The notes under the pieces are model-generated. The model was not told the origin of the DNA, did not search any database, and saw nothing but the letters and a program-made list of their open reading frames with translations. From contig PLTX01000112.1 in assembly GCA_003164675.1 (NCBI GenBank), positions 1-37,386 on the forward strand: DNA of 37,386 bases. Reading direction: 5' to 3'. This document shows, piece by piece, positions 8,759 to 15,892 of the stretch (positions within the stretch are counted from its first letter, which is position 1; each line of letters opens with the position of its first letter). The position numbers and the translations under genes are program-made. This DNA is from Verrucomicrobiota bacterium. Its GTDB lineage: Bacteria; Verrucomicrobiota; Verrucomicrobiia; Palsa-1439.

Positions 8759-9586
8759 ATGTCACTACTCGGCGGAATGTTTGGCGGCGGTCAAAAGCAT
8801 CCGAATCTCGACCGCCTTTCCCAGTCCATCCAGAACAATCTCGGCTTGCAGATCGGCCCACCCGGTGAAGACGTCTTGGCGGCGATCGATGCGATGGCGA
8901 CCCATGACCTGCTGGACATCCAGAATGCCCACACCGTCGAGGTCATGCAAGACCTGCTCATGCGAAAATCGCTGCGGGCAGCTGTGGATATCCCGACGCA
9001 GACCGTGATACTCTCCGTCGCGGCCCGGGAGGAAATCGAAAGTGAATTGAGAACTGAACACACCGCCGTCAAGGTGCTTCATGTCGGTGGCCATCAAGGG
9101 ACATCGCAGATTGTCCGATCATTTAGCCCTGCCCCGGAGCCTGTCAAGGTGGTTGCACCCGCTGCCGCCACGGCGGCGACGCCCGTCGACGCCGAAAGCA
9201 TTGCCGTACCACCCGCCTTCGAGCACCTCGAAGCGGCCGAGCGATTGTGTCCGGTCGTTGTCGACCTGCTCGTCAAACACGGGCTGTTGACCACCGCCGA
9301 TAAAGAAGTACTCAAGAAGATCCGGCCGGCGGATTACACGCTCGACGCTCGCATGGTCGCCCTGGAGCGCTGGAAAGCCGAAGTCGCGCGCCGCGCCCGC
9401 CGCATTCATGTCCGCGAAGGCGGCCCCACGACTCTTATGAGCAGCGAGGATCCATCGGCAAGGAAATCCGAGGATGCGATCTTGCGGCGGTTCGACGCCT
9501 TTGTCCATTGGTTGGGCAAGCTCCTTAAGGCGTTGGAGGGTAAAGGCGTCAAGTTCCACGGCAAACCCGTTTGGCTGCCGCACTAG
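8759..9586 (+). CDS. Hypothetical protein, 275 residues
   Basis: I do not recognise this family. The start is secure: GGAGGAG sits five bases before the ATG and a good promoter precedes it. The N-terminus MSLLGGMFGGGQ is glycine-rich. Residues of about 15-120 form an alpha/beta-looking domain, a Pro/Ala-rich linker follows (about 125-150) and the remainder is helical and basic (KAEVARRARRIHVREGG). There are no membrane spans or signal peptide, so it is probably cytosolic. It is a single-gene unit, divergent from the acyP-led run and ending 20 bp before the left repeat of the tRNA-Pro islet. Coding is convincing; function is unknown. Confidence 0.8.
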   Translation: MSLLGGMFGGGQKHPNLDRLSQSIQNNLGLQIGPPGEDVLAAIDAMATHDLLDIQNAHTVEVMQDLLMRKSLRAAVDIPTQTVILSVAAREEIESELRTEHTAVKVLHVGGHQGTSQIVRSFSPAPEPVKVVAPAAATAATPVDAESIAVPPAFEHLEAAERLCPVVVDLLVKHGLLTTADKEVLKKIRPADYTLDARMVALERWKAEVARRARRIHVREGGPTTLMSSEDPSARKSEDAILRRFDAFVHWLGKLLKALEGKGVKFHGKPVWLPH

Positions 9587-9606
9587 CTTCACGGACATCT
9601 CTGCAG

Positions 9607-9628
9607 AGATGGTCGGGACGGCGGGATT
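9607..9628. repeat. Left attachment-like direct repeat (att)
   Basis: These 22 bases are identical to 11051-11072, the 3' end of tRNA-Pro. Identity stops sharply on both sides. No other tRNA part is present here, so this is an isolated duplicate of the tRNA end. Confidence 0.75.
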
Positions 9629-9705
9629 GCCGTTACACGACAAATGGCTCGCGGCGATTGAACCTGCCGAATACAGGGGTATTTCCTCAGGAATCGGAAG
9701 CCGTT

Positions 9706-9826
9706 GTACCAAGGAGTGTACCAAAATCTTGTCCCTCTCGTGACTTAGCGGAAGTCATTGAGAGTTGGCCGAAGCTGACTGCTTCACTGCGTCGGGCGGT
9801 GTTGGCGGTTGTTCGGACGGCGGGAG
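9706..9826 (+). pseudogene. Possible 3' fragment of a recombinase-associated gene (copy 1)
   Basis: One frame here reads RSVPK, a short gap, then DLAEVIESWPKLTASLRRAV, a helical tail of the kind I associate with the C-termini of tyrosine recombinase-type genes in this group of bacteria. That family link comes from memory of similar tails, not from a search. There is no start and no catalytic domain. A second, more decayed copy begins with the same 17 bp at 10903-10919. The position just inside the left att-like repeat fits an integrase remnant. Confidence 0.28.
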
Positions 9827-9832
9827 GGACGG

Positions 9833-10003
9833 ATGGGCGCGACCAGGGCCAAGACTGAGTTCCTCACGAAGGTTCGTTTGGAGCGGTTCCTTTCACGAAA
9901 TCTTCCAAACTGTTGGCTGGTGACGATAACGTTCCATGAGGACGTGATGCAATTCGGCTGTCATGAATTGGGCTTGGAACTTCCTGAATGGGGGGCGGGG
10001 TAA
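9833..10003 (+). pseudogene. Truncated Rep-like or phage-type protein fragment
   Basis: A 56-codon frame starting MGATRAKTEFLTKVRLERFL and containing NCWLVTITFHEDV. The N-terminus is basic and the TITF strand followed by a charged segment recalls rolling-circle replication-type proteins, but the frame stops long before any catalytic His or Tyr motif. The likeness is weak and could be accidental. It is followed six bases later by the zinc-ribbon-like frame on the same strand. I read it as a leftover N-terminal piece. Confidence 0.25.
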
Positions 10004-10008
10004 CAGTC

Positions 10009-10185
10009 ATGGACGATGAAACGGGAATTTGGATTGAATGCGACAGATGCGGCAAAGCATTCGGCGGGTCTGGCGTTATCGAGGCGGTGCGGCCATTTGG
10101 TCGCGAGAACCTCTGCAATGAGTGTTTGGCAGCCAGTCGCGGCTGTGGAGCGACAGAGACCGCGCGGGGAGCCAATACGCAGTGA
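10009..10185 (+). CDS. Small zinc-ribbon-like protein, tail formed by a repeat
   Basis: A 58-codon frame. Residues 8-43 contain two CxxC pairs, CDRCGKAF and LCNECL, spaced like a small zinc ribbon with a short beta-hairpin between (VIEAVRPFGREN). From about residue 41 on the frame runs into repeat copy A (10130-10276), so the last 17 residues are encoded by repeat DNA and the original C-terminus may be lost. No clear ribosome binding site is visible. It may be a real small protein or an accidental frame in decayed DNA. Confidence 0.32.
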   Translation: MDDETGIWIECDRCGKAFGGSGVIEAVRPFGRENLCNECLAASRGCGATETARGANTQ

Positions 10186-10276
10186 TTCCAGAAGCAGTGT
10201 GTCGAGCGCGCGCTTTGCCGATTGCGTCTCACTGTGCCAGCCAACGCCACCCTCAACAGCCCGTCCTTCGGAGCGC
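10130..10276. repeat. 150 bp direct repeat, copy A
   Basis: It matches copy B (10677-10826) closely over the whole length. Long identical stretches include CAGCCAGTCGCGGCTGTGGA near the start and TCGAGCGCGCGCTTTGCCGA in the middle, with small insertions and substitutions between. It has no consistent coding frame in both copies. It looks like a dispersed intergenic repeat unit. Confidence 0.7.
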
Positions 10277-10344
10277 GAAGCGGCGCTTACCGCGTTGGGA
10301 TTCTCACGGCAAGCGCCCGCGCGCACCAAGCGAAAAGCCGAACA

Positions 10345-10500
10345 TTATTTGGTTTGCGTATCCGTGGTAGTCGTGGTGACGGGAGCAGGCACCGTGGTTT
10401 GTTCCGACGTGGTGGTCGTCCTATGTGTGGTATCCGAGGCGCAGCCGGATATGAACGCAAGGGCAACAATGGTAAGACAGGAGATGATTATTTTTTTCAT
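10345..10500 (-). CDS. Small threonine-rich lipoprotein
   Basis: A 51-residue protein. The basic start MKKIIIS, hydrophobic core and lipobox ISGC (Cys20) mark a signal peptidase II lipoprotein. The mature part is short, unfolded-looking and rich in Thr, ending PAPVTTTTTDTQTK. It would be anchored in the inner or outer membrane by its N-terminal lipid. No good Shine-Dalgarno sequence precedes the ATG at 10500. It lies inside the tRNA-Pro islet, between the two 150 bp repeat copies and opposite in strand to the gene fragments. The clean lipobox makes it a likely real gene. Function is unknown. Confidence 0.62.
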   Translation of the reverse strand: MKKIIISCLTIVALAFISGCASDTTHRTTTTSEQTTVPAPVTTTTTDTQTK

Positions 10501-10676
10501 ACGGAGAGATTAGGCCGGCGATCGGTCGAAGGCTATGGGGTGAAACCCTACCTACTTTGCTCAACGATTTGCCATGGAATGGGTCGTCGCAGGTGCTCAA
10601 AGAGGGAACGAAGTCGAAACGCATCCGCTTGGTGGATGGCGAGCGCGAGATCTGCGCAAGATGGGACGGCTATCGT

Positions 10677-10826
10677 CAGCCAGTCGCGGCTGTGGAGCGA
10701 CAGAAGCCGCGCGGGGAGCCGAAGCGGTTTGAATCCAGAGAGTGCATGTCGAGCGCGCGCTTTGCCGATTGTGTGTTTCCGTGTCAGCCAACGTCACCCT
10801 CAACAGCCAGCCGTTCGGGGCGCATC
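10677..10826. repeat. 150 bp direct repeat, copy B
   Basis: Second copy of the repeat at 10130-10276, offset by 547 bp in the same orientation. The copies bracket the small lipoprotein gene. Confidence 0.7.
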
Positions 10827-10892
10827 GAGTGGATGCGGCCCGTCTTCGCTGCACGCGTGGTCGGCAATCGAGAAGCTTCCGAGCGTAACGGA

Positions 10893-10982
10893 ATCACTGT
10901 CACAAGGAGTGTACCAAAAAATCAGTCGTTAGTGGTCATTCCGTGTCAGTGGCCGTCACTGAGGCCAGTAGTCGCGAGGTAG
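10893..10982 (+). pseudogene. Possible recombinase-associated 3' fragment (copy 2, decayed)
   Basis: This stretch shares the perfect 17 bp CAAGGAGTGTACCAAAA (10903-10919) with 9710-9726. It continues in a frame reading RSVPK...VIPCQWPSLRPVV, which parallels the VIESWPKLTASLRRAV of copy 1. It ends about 70 bp before the right att-like repeat. The shared DNA is certain; the recombinase interpretation is inference. Confidence 0.25.
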
Positions 10983-11050
10983 AGGAAAAGCGTGTAAACA
11001 CTGGTGAAGTTCATGAGGTGGCAGAAGGTGTCACGGCGGGACAAGATGCA

Positions 11051-11072
11051 AGATGGTCGGGACGGCGGGATT
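11051..11072. repeat. Right attachment-like direct repeat (att) within tRNA-Pro
   Basis: These 22 bases are identical to 9607-9628. They cover 19 bases of the 3' end of tRNA-Pro (minus strand) and three bases beyond its CCA. Confidence 0.75.
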
Positions 11073-11131
11073 TGAACCCGCGACCTCTTGGTCCCGAACC
11101 AAGCGCGCTAGCCAAACTGCGCTACGTCCCG
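11054..11131 (-). tRNA. tRNA-Pro (anticodon CGG)
   Basis: A full cloverleaf can be folded on the minus strand. The acceptor stem is CGGGACG/CGTCCCG, the D stem GCGC/GCGC, and the anticodon stem CTTGG/CCAAG with loop TTCGGGA, giving anticodon CGG for the CCG codon. The T stem is GCGGG/CCCGC with a TTCAAAT loop. The discriminator is A and the 3' CCA is encoded. The 3' end is duplicated at 9607, marking it as an integration target. It lies 24 bp after the dedA-family gene. Confidence 0.96.
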
Positions 11132-11155
11132 TCCTTCGAACAACACGCTACTTAA

Positions 11156-11800
11156 TCACACTTTCCGGCGCGCACGCAAGAACTCAATCACCATCGGCAT
11201 GACCGACAGGATGATAATCGCCAGTTCCACGACCCCAAAATGCTCCTTCACAAACCTCAGCCCGCCAAACCAGTAACCGCCAAACAACAGCAGTGTCACC
11301 CACAGAACGCCGCCGGCCACGTTGTAAGCGGTGAATTTCAGATACTTCATGTGCCCCACTCCCGCCACAAACGGCGCAAACGTGCGCACGATCGGCACAA
11401 ACCGCGTAATGATGATCGTCTCGCCGCCATACTTCTCGTAGAACGCGTGCGTCTTTTCCAGATACTTCGGCTTGATGATCCGCGGAAACCTTGCAGAGAG
11501 TTTGTCACCGAAGAAGTGACCTACCGAGTAGTTTGTCGTGTTCCCGATGACGGCAGCGCCGGCCAACAGCAGAAACAGCCACCCCACACTCAACGGGCTG
11601 CCTGCCGTCGCGGCCAACGCGCCCGCCGCAAACAACAGTGAATCACCCGGCAGAAACGGCGTCACCACAAACCCCGTTTCGGAAAAGATGATCACGAACA
11701 GGATCGCATAGGTCCAGGCCGTCCCGTGGTCCTGCATCGCTTTGTTCAGATGCCTGTCCAGATGCAGGAACAGGTCGATGAGATTGTGCAATACTTGCAT
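11156..11800 (-). CDS. DedA family membrane protein
   Basis: A 214-residue inner membrane protein of the DedA/SNARE-associated family, whose members act in envelope homeostasis, some as undecaprenyl-phosphate or phospholipid transporters. Typical features are FSETGFVVTPFLPGDSLLFA (about 40-59), with the conserved acidic residue and PGD, then TRFVPIVRTFAPFVAGVGHM in the second half, with the essential Arg residues. The C-terminus is basic (RARRKV). It is the last protein gene of the 14635-11156 lipid-related run, 84 bp after the GT2 gene. Confidence 0.95.
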   Translation of the reverse strand: MQVLHNLIDLFLHLDRHLNKAMQDHGTAWTYAILFVIIFSETGFVVTPFLPGDSLLFAAGALAATAGSPLSVGWLFLLLAGAAVIGNTTNYSVGHFFGDKLSARFPRIIKPKYLEKTHAFYEKYGGETIIITRFVPIVRTFAPFVAGVGHMKYLKFTAYNVAGGVLWVTLLLFGGYWFGGLRFVKEHFGVVELAIIILSVMPMVIEFLRARRKV

Positions 11801-11884
11801 AAAGGGTCGTTACGTGTACCACACCGCCCTGCCCTTGTCAGCCCGGAAGATTTTGAGGGTGGCGGCCGACTCGGTCGGGGGTTC

Positions 11885-12550
11885 TCACCAATACTTCCCG
11901 ACCAGTTTGAAAAAGCGAACGGCGTCCTGCCAAGGGTGGATGCGGCTGCTGCGGCCGGCTTCGTAAATGGTGCGGATCGGGACGCTGACGATCTTGTGGC
12001 CGGCCCGACCGGCTTGGATCAACATTTCGGTCTCGGTCTCAAACCGCGCGGTGGATGGCCTCAAGTCCTTCAGCACCGTGCGTCGCAGCAGCCGAAACCC
12101 GCACTGACTGTCCGGTATCCTCTGGCCCGCCAATTTGCTTGTGACCCAGGAGGTAAACTGGTTCGTCCACAGCCGCACCCGCGGCATCCGGCGCACGTCG
12201 CCCATGCGCGTGCCGACAACGACGTCGGCGCGCTCAGTGTCCGCAGCGTTGACGAACTTGTCGATCTCGGACGGGTCATGCTGGCCGTCGGCGTCCAGTA
12301 GAACTGCCAACTCGGCATCAGAACGCTCAAAGTAGTCGAGTGCGGTGGCAATGGCGGCGCCTTTTCCGCGATTCTGTGGATGACGAAGGACCGTTGCGCC
12401 GCCCCTTTCTGCGGCAGCGACTGTTTCATCTGTGGAACCGTCGTCGACCACCACCACGTTGTCGACGTGGCGGCGCGCCACGGCCACAACTTCGCCGACC
12501 CGTGCCGCTTCGTTATATGCGGGGATCAACGCAATACACCGGCTACTCAT
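11885..12550 (-). CDS. Glycosyltransferase family 2 (polyprenyl/dolichyl-phosphate mannose synthase-like)
   Basis: A 221-residue GT-A enzyme. The nucleotide-sugar site is VVVVDDGSTDET (32-43) and the metal-binding DADGQHDP lies at 86-93. VVGTRM and DSQCGFRLLRR are typical of the DPM1/GtrB-like branch, which usually attaches a sugar to polyprenyl phosphate at the inner face of the membrane. There is no C-terminal membrane span, so it is a soluble or peripheral form. Its start overlaps the end of the acyltransferase gene by 8 bp. It could supply the lipid-linked sugar for the GT-C-like proteins in this window; that link is inference. Confidence 0.93.
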   Translation of the reverse strand: MSSRCIALIPAYNEAARVGEVVAVARRHVDNVVVVDDGSTDETVAAAERGGATVLRHPQNRGKGAAIATALDYFERSDAELAVLLDADGQHDPSEIDKFVNAADTERADVVVGTRMGDVRRMPRVRLWTNQFTSWVTSKLAGQRIPDSQCGFRLLRRTVLKDLRPSTARFETETEMLIQAGRAGHKIVSVPIRTIYEAGRSSRIHPWQDAVRFFKLVGKYW

Positions 12551-13496
12551 GTGTGGCGGCTCGGTTCGCTTCCGAATTTGTCACGTCTTTCGTGGCCGCA
12601 CCGAACGCCGTGGCCGTGGCCAGGGCGCGGTCCACCTCGATGTCCCACAGATTGTGGAACAGAAACCACTGTTCGCTGTGCTGGCGGATGACACGCTCCA
12701 GCGCCATCGCGATCTGACGCATGACGTCGTCGACGGTCTGCCGCGATTTGTCCGCCCAAATCGGCTCCTCCACGATGTACCCGAAGGTGTCATCGGGCAA
12801 CCGCACCATGAAAATCGGCAACAACGGCGCACCCGTCGCCAGCGCCAGTTTCGCCGGGCCGTCCGGCAATCGCGCCGGCCGCCCGAAAAACTCGACGGTC
12901 TGGTTGGACCCGGTGAAATCACGGTCGGCAACCAACCCTATGATTTCGTTGCGGCGTAGGGCGGCCATGCATTCCCGGCCGGCGCGCCCGAACGGGATGG
13001 GATACAAACCACGCGACGCGCGGTAGTGCCGATACAGTTCGTCCAGTTTCTTATCGGGCACTCGGAGCGCGACGGTATTGACTTTGTAGCCCGTCGCCGC
13101 CAGCGCGGCTGCGCCCAGTTCCCAATTGCCGAGATGCGCACTGAGAAAAATCACCCCTTTGCCGTGCGCCAGCAGGTTGTCGAGCACGGTGGGGACGTTG
13201 CCAAAATGCACGATCTCGTCGATGCACTTGGGATCAAGGCGCAGGAACTTGAAAAAGTCGACGAGATACTTGGCGAAGTTCAGAAAGTTTTCGCGGGCGA
13301 GCGAATGCAGCGCACGCGGCGATAGAGCGACGCCACTGCCGGCCTGGATTTGACGGAGGTTGCCGATGACATTTTCCCGACCGCGCTTGTCGAACAGGAC
13401 GTAGAGGTCGGCGAGCCGACGGGCGATGCCGTAGGTCATCCGGCGCGGAAACAACCGCGACAGCAGTTCTGCGAACTTAAGCCAATAGTATTTCAT
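12543..13496 (-). CDS. Lysophospholipid/lipid A acyltransferase (LpxL/HtrB family)
   Basis: A 317-residue membrane-associated enzyme that transfers an acyl chain from acyl carrier protein to a lipid A-type acceptor. The catalytic HxxxxE motif is HLGNWE (121-126). FFGRPARLPDGPAKLALATG is the conserved second block. Length and architecture match LpxL. The start overlaps the upstream glycosyltransferase stop by 4 bp (ATGA), and its own end overlaps the GT2 start, showing translational coupling. It implies a lipid A-like outer membrane, or a related saccharolipid. The last 30 residues are Ala/Thr-rich and unremarkable. Confidence 0.93.
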   Translation of the reverse strand: MKYYWLKFAELLSRLFPRRMTYGIARRLADLYVLFDKRGRENVIGNLRQIQAGSGVALSPRALHSLARENFLNFAKYLVDFFKFLRLDPKCIDEIVHFGNVPTVLDNLLAHGKGVIFLSAHLGNWELGAAALAATGYKVNTVALRVPDKKLDELYRHYRASRGLYPIPFGRAGRECMAALRRNEIIGLVADRDFTGSNQTVEFFGRPARLPDGPAKLALATGAPLLPIFMVRLPDDTFGYIVEEPIWADKSRQTVDDVMRQIAMALERVIRQHSEQWFLFHNLWDIEVDRALATATAFGAATKDVTNSEANRAATHE

Positions 13497-14635
13497 GCAG
13501 CGACCGCGGAATTGGCAACCAGGAGCTTCAATATCTCCTGGGCACCGTTCTCCGCGGAGTGGGGACGTCCCAGCGCGGCGGCGGCCTCACGCATACTCCA
13601 GAGCTTTCGCGGGTTGCGCAGGAATTCATCCACGAACAGCATGACGTCGTTGGCATCTTCGGCTTCGACCGCCACGTTTTGCGAGAGCAGGTACTCCGTG
13701 TTCTTTGCCTCCTGACCAGGAATCGGATTGATAATGATCATCGGCAGCTTCTTTACGAGCGCTTCGGCAGTCGTGATACCACCCGGTTTTGTGATGATGA
13801 TCTCGGCGATTTCCATCAACTCCTGCACGTTTTCGACGAACCCGAAAATTCTTGTGGCGTGGCGCAGCTTGGGACCTTTACGCGCGAGTTGTTCTTGAAG
13901 TTCCTGGTTCTTGCCCGTCACGACGATCACGTCGAACGGTTGCGGTAACTTGTTGAGTTTGCGAATCACCGACTTCATTGGCCCAAGTCCGAGACTGCCG
14001 CCCATCACCAGGATTTTGGGCAGGTCGGGCTTGAGACCCAGATTCTTGATCACCGCCGCCTTGTCCACCGGTTGTTGGAAAGATTCGTTTGTCGGGATGC
14101 CGAACGCGGCAACGCGCTCCGGCGGCACCCCTTGCGACACGAGTTTCTGGCGCGTGTCTTCACTGGGCGCGATATACAGATCCACGTTGGGATCGGCCCA
14201 GTAGCGGTGCGCGACAAAATCCGTGAGCACGCCGACCAACACAGGTGTTTTGCGACCCGTCGCTCGCTTCCAGGAAGCCATCACCCCGCAGGCGAACGCC
14301 TGCGTGCAAACGATGGCATCCGGATCGAATTCGTCCAGCACGCGCTGCAGCTTGCGGGAGTTGCCGCGATTGAGAAGTTCGCGAATTCTCGCGGTGCGCT
14401 CCTTAAATCCGGGGTTGTCATACATCCATTCCCAGATTTCGGGCGCGGTCTTCAAGGCCGCCAGGTAGGCCCTCAATGTCACTTTCGACAGCACGGGGTT
14501 TGCGTGACTGAATGAGTCCAGCAGCATCGTCTCGACGTGCGTATCGAGCCGGCGCATTGCCGTCTCGATTGCCATTGCCGCAGAATAATGGCCAGAGTGC
14601 TTCGTCAGATACAAAAATAGGATTCGCCTCGTCAT
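13493..14635 (-). CDS. MGDG synthase-like glycosyltransferase (GT28, MurG-like fold)
   Basis: A 380-residue GT-B enzyme of the monogalactosyl/monoglucosyl diacylglycerol synthase group. The N-terminal loop LTKHSGHYSAA (10-20) with its SGH is diagnostic. VGVLTDFVAHRYWADPNVDL is the family's second signature and TKPGGITTAEAL is the UDP-sugar binding loop. The expected product is a glycosylated diacylglycerol or similar lipid in the inner membrane. Placement directly before an acyltransferase, with a 4 bp overlap, supports a glycolipid route. I prefer ATG 14635, which begins MTRRILFLYL; ATG 14656 would add seven residues. Confidence 0.9.
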   Translation of the reverse strand: MTRRILFLYLTKHSGHYSAAMAIETAMRRLDTHVETMLLDSFSHANPVLSKVTLRAYLAALKTAPEIWEWMYDNPGFKERTARIRELLNRGNSRKLQRVLDEFDPDAIVCTQAFACGVMASWKRATGRKTPVLVGVLTDFVAHRYWADPNVDLYIAPSEDTRQKLVSQGVPPERVAAFGIPTNESFQQPVDKAAVIKNLGLKPDLPKILVMGGSLGLGPMKSVIRKLNKLPQPFDVIVVTGKNQELQEQLARKGPKLRHATRIFGFVENVQELMEIAEIIITKPGGITTAEALVKKLPMIIINPIPGQEAKNTEYLLSQNVAVEAEDANDVMLFVDEFLRNPRKLWSMREAAAALGRPHSAENGAQEILKLLVANSAVAA

Positions 14636-14725
14636 CAGAATTGTCTGGCGAAGCATACAGAACAGCGCTTCGGCAGGTCAAACAATCTATTTGCCCCCTC
14701 CAATGGCGTGTCCCACTTCAAAAAT

Positions 14726-14765
14726 GATAGAGACCACAAGCTACACGGTGTTAGGATAGAGACCA
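14726..14765. promoter_or_regulatory. Direct repeat GATAGAGACCA in divergent promoter region
   Basis: GATAGAGACCA occurs at 14726-14736 and again at 14755-14765, 29 bp apart (about three helical turns). The pair lies between the divergent MGDG-like gene (starts 14635) and the glycosyltransferase operon (starts 14804). It could be a dimeric regulator site; no clear -10/-35 pair could be chosen. Confidence 0.3.
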
Positions 14766-14803
14766 TTTGCAGGACTTGTGGATACGTGACGGATTCTTGA
14801 GAT

Positions 14804-15892
14804 ATGGCTGAACGACGACGAATCCTGTTCTTTGTCGAGGGCGAGCCGCGGCACGGGCTGTCGCCTGCCAGCCGATTGCGGGCCTATCAATACGCCCCAC
14901 TATTCGCCGCGGAGGGAATCGACTGCCAGTACCTGCCGTCCCATCCGCCGAAGTACTTCCATAGCGTGTATTGGCTGAATTGGCTCCGGCACGATGCCCG
15001 GTGGATTTATCGGGTTATCGTCCTGTGCGGCTGGATCTTCATGTGCGTCACGCGCCTCTGGCAAATGCGCCGCGTGCGCCCCCAAGACATCGTCCTGTTG
15101 CAGCGCGATTTCCTGCCCAATTCATGGTCGTTCCTGGAAAGGCGTCTCGCGCAGCGTACCCGTCACCTTGTCTTTGACCTCGACGATGCCATTCTCGAAC
15201 AGAATCCCCGGAAGATTCGGATGATTCTGGGCTATGCTCAGCGCGTGATTGTCTCCACGCCATACCTCGCCGATCAGGTGGCCCCTTCCAATCCAAACGT
15301 CGCCGTCATCCCGACCCCGGTCGATACCGATTCGATCAAACCCGCGCTTCAAACCCATGCGTCAGCAGAACCGGTCATTGGCTGGATCGGCACGTCCGGC
15401 AATCTGGCATACCTGAAGTCTATCGAGGACGTCTTTCGGAAAATGGCCGCGAAGTCCCCGTTTCGGTTGCGGATCGTCTCGAACCGAATATACGCTTCCG
15501 AATATCCCCAGTTGCCTCCGGAAATAATGGAGACTGTCGAATGGCGATTGGAGGACGAGACCGCCCGGCTCCAGGGGTTCGATATCGGCATCATGCCGTT
15601 GGATGCCGGCCCATGGTGCCTGGGCAAAGCGGGGTTCAAGCTCCTGCAATACATGGCGGCCGGGCTTCCGGTCGTTGCCTCGCCCGTCGGCTTCAACCGC
15701 GAGCTGGTCCGCCACGGCGTCAACGGCTTCCTGGCCGATTCCGCCGAGGAATGGGAACGATATCTGACGCAGTTACTGAACGACCGGGACTTGCGGCGGC
15801 GGATGGGCCAACAGGGCCGGCAACTGGTTGAAAAAGAGTTCTCCCTCCGCCCAATGTTTGCCAAACTCCTCGGCGTGATCGATTCGGCATGA
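14804..15892 (+). CDS. Glycosyltransferase family 4-like protein
   Basis: A 362-residue GT-B enzyme. The N-terminal half begins MAERRRILFFVEGEP and contains the acceptor-side LSPASRLRAYQY and the block VFDLDDAILE. The C-terminal donor half has IGWIGTSGNLAYLKSI, then GKAGFKLLQYMAAGLPVVAS, where the E-x7-E region of GT4 is replaced by a K/Q form, and HGVNGFLA. It is a paralogue of the 17009 gene, sharing all of these blocks. The stop overlaps the next start (ATGA). Probable role: adding a sugar to cell-surface polysaccharide or glycolipid; substrate unknown. Confidence 0.9.
   Translation: MAERRRILFFVEGEPRHGLSPASRLRAYQYAPLFAAEGIDCQYLPSHPPKYFHSVYWLNWLRHDARWIYRVIVLCGWIFMCVTRLWQMRRVRPQDIVLLQRDFLPNSWSFLERRLAQRTRHLVFDLDDAILEQNPRKIRMILGYAQRVIVSTPYLADQVAPSNPNVAVIPTPVDTDSIKPALQTHASAEPVIGWIGTSGNLAYLKSIEDVFRKMAAKSPFRLRIVSNRIYASEYPQLPPEIMETVEWRLEDETARLQGFDIGIMPLDAGPWCLGKAGFKLLQYMAAGLPVVASPVGFNRELVRHGVNGFLADSAEEWERYLTQLLNDRDLRRRMGQQGRQLVEKEFSLRPMFAKLLGVIDSA

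Larger units (their letters stand above)
9607..11072. mobile_element. Remnant islet integrated at the 3' end of tRNA-Pro
   Basis: The segment is bounded by a perfect 22 bp direct repeat (9607-9628 and 11051-11072). The right copy covers the last 19 bases of tRNA-Pro, including the T-stem half, acceptor strand and CCA, plus three flanking bases. This is the usual attachment-site layout for tyrosine-recombinase elements. The islet lies downstream of the tRNA 3' end and leaves the tRNA intact. Inside are two degenerate copies of a possible recombinase tail, a Rep-like fragment, a small zinc-ribbon-like frame, two copies of a 150 bp repeat and a small lipoprotein gene. No complete integrase is present, so the element is presumably dead or non-autonomous. 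Confidence 0.6.

Noticed and set aside
10943-11155. Open frame on the plus strand reading into a 'GRRDLNPRPLGPEPSALAKL' protein
   Set aside because: This is the antisense translation of tRNA-Pro, a well-known false gene; the 5' part is islet DNA.
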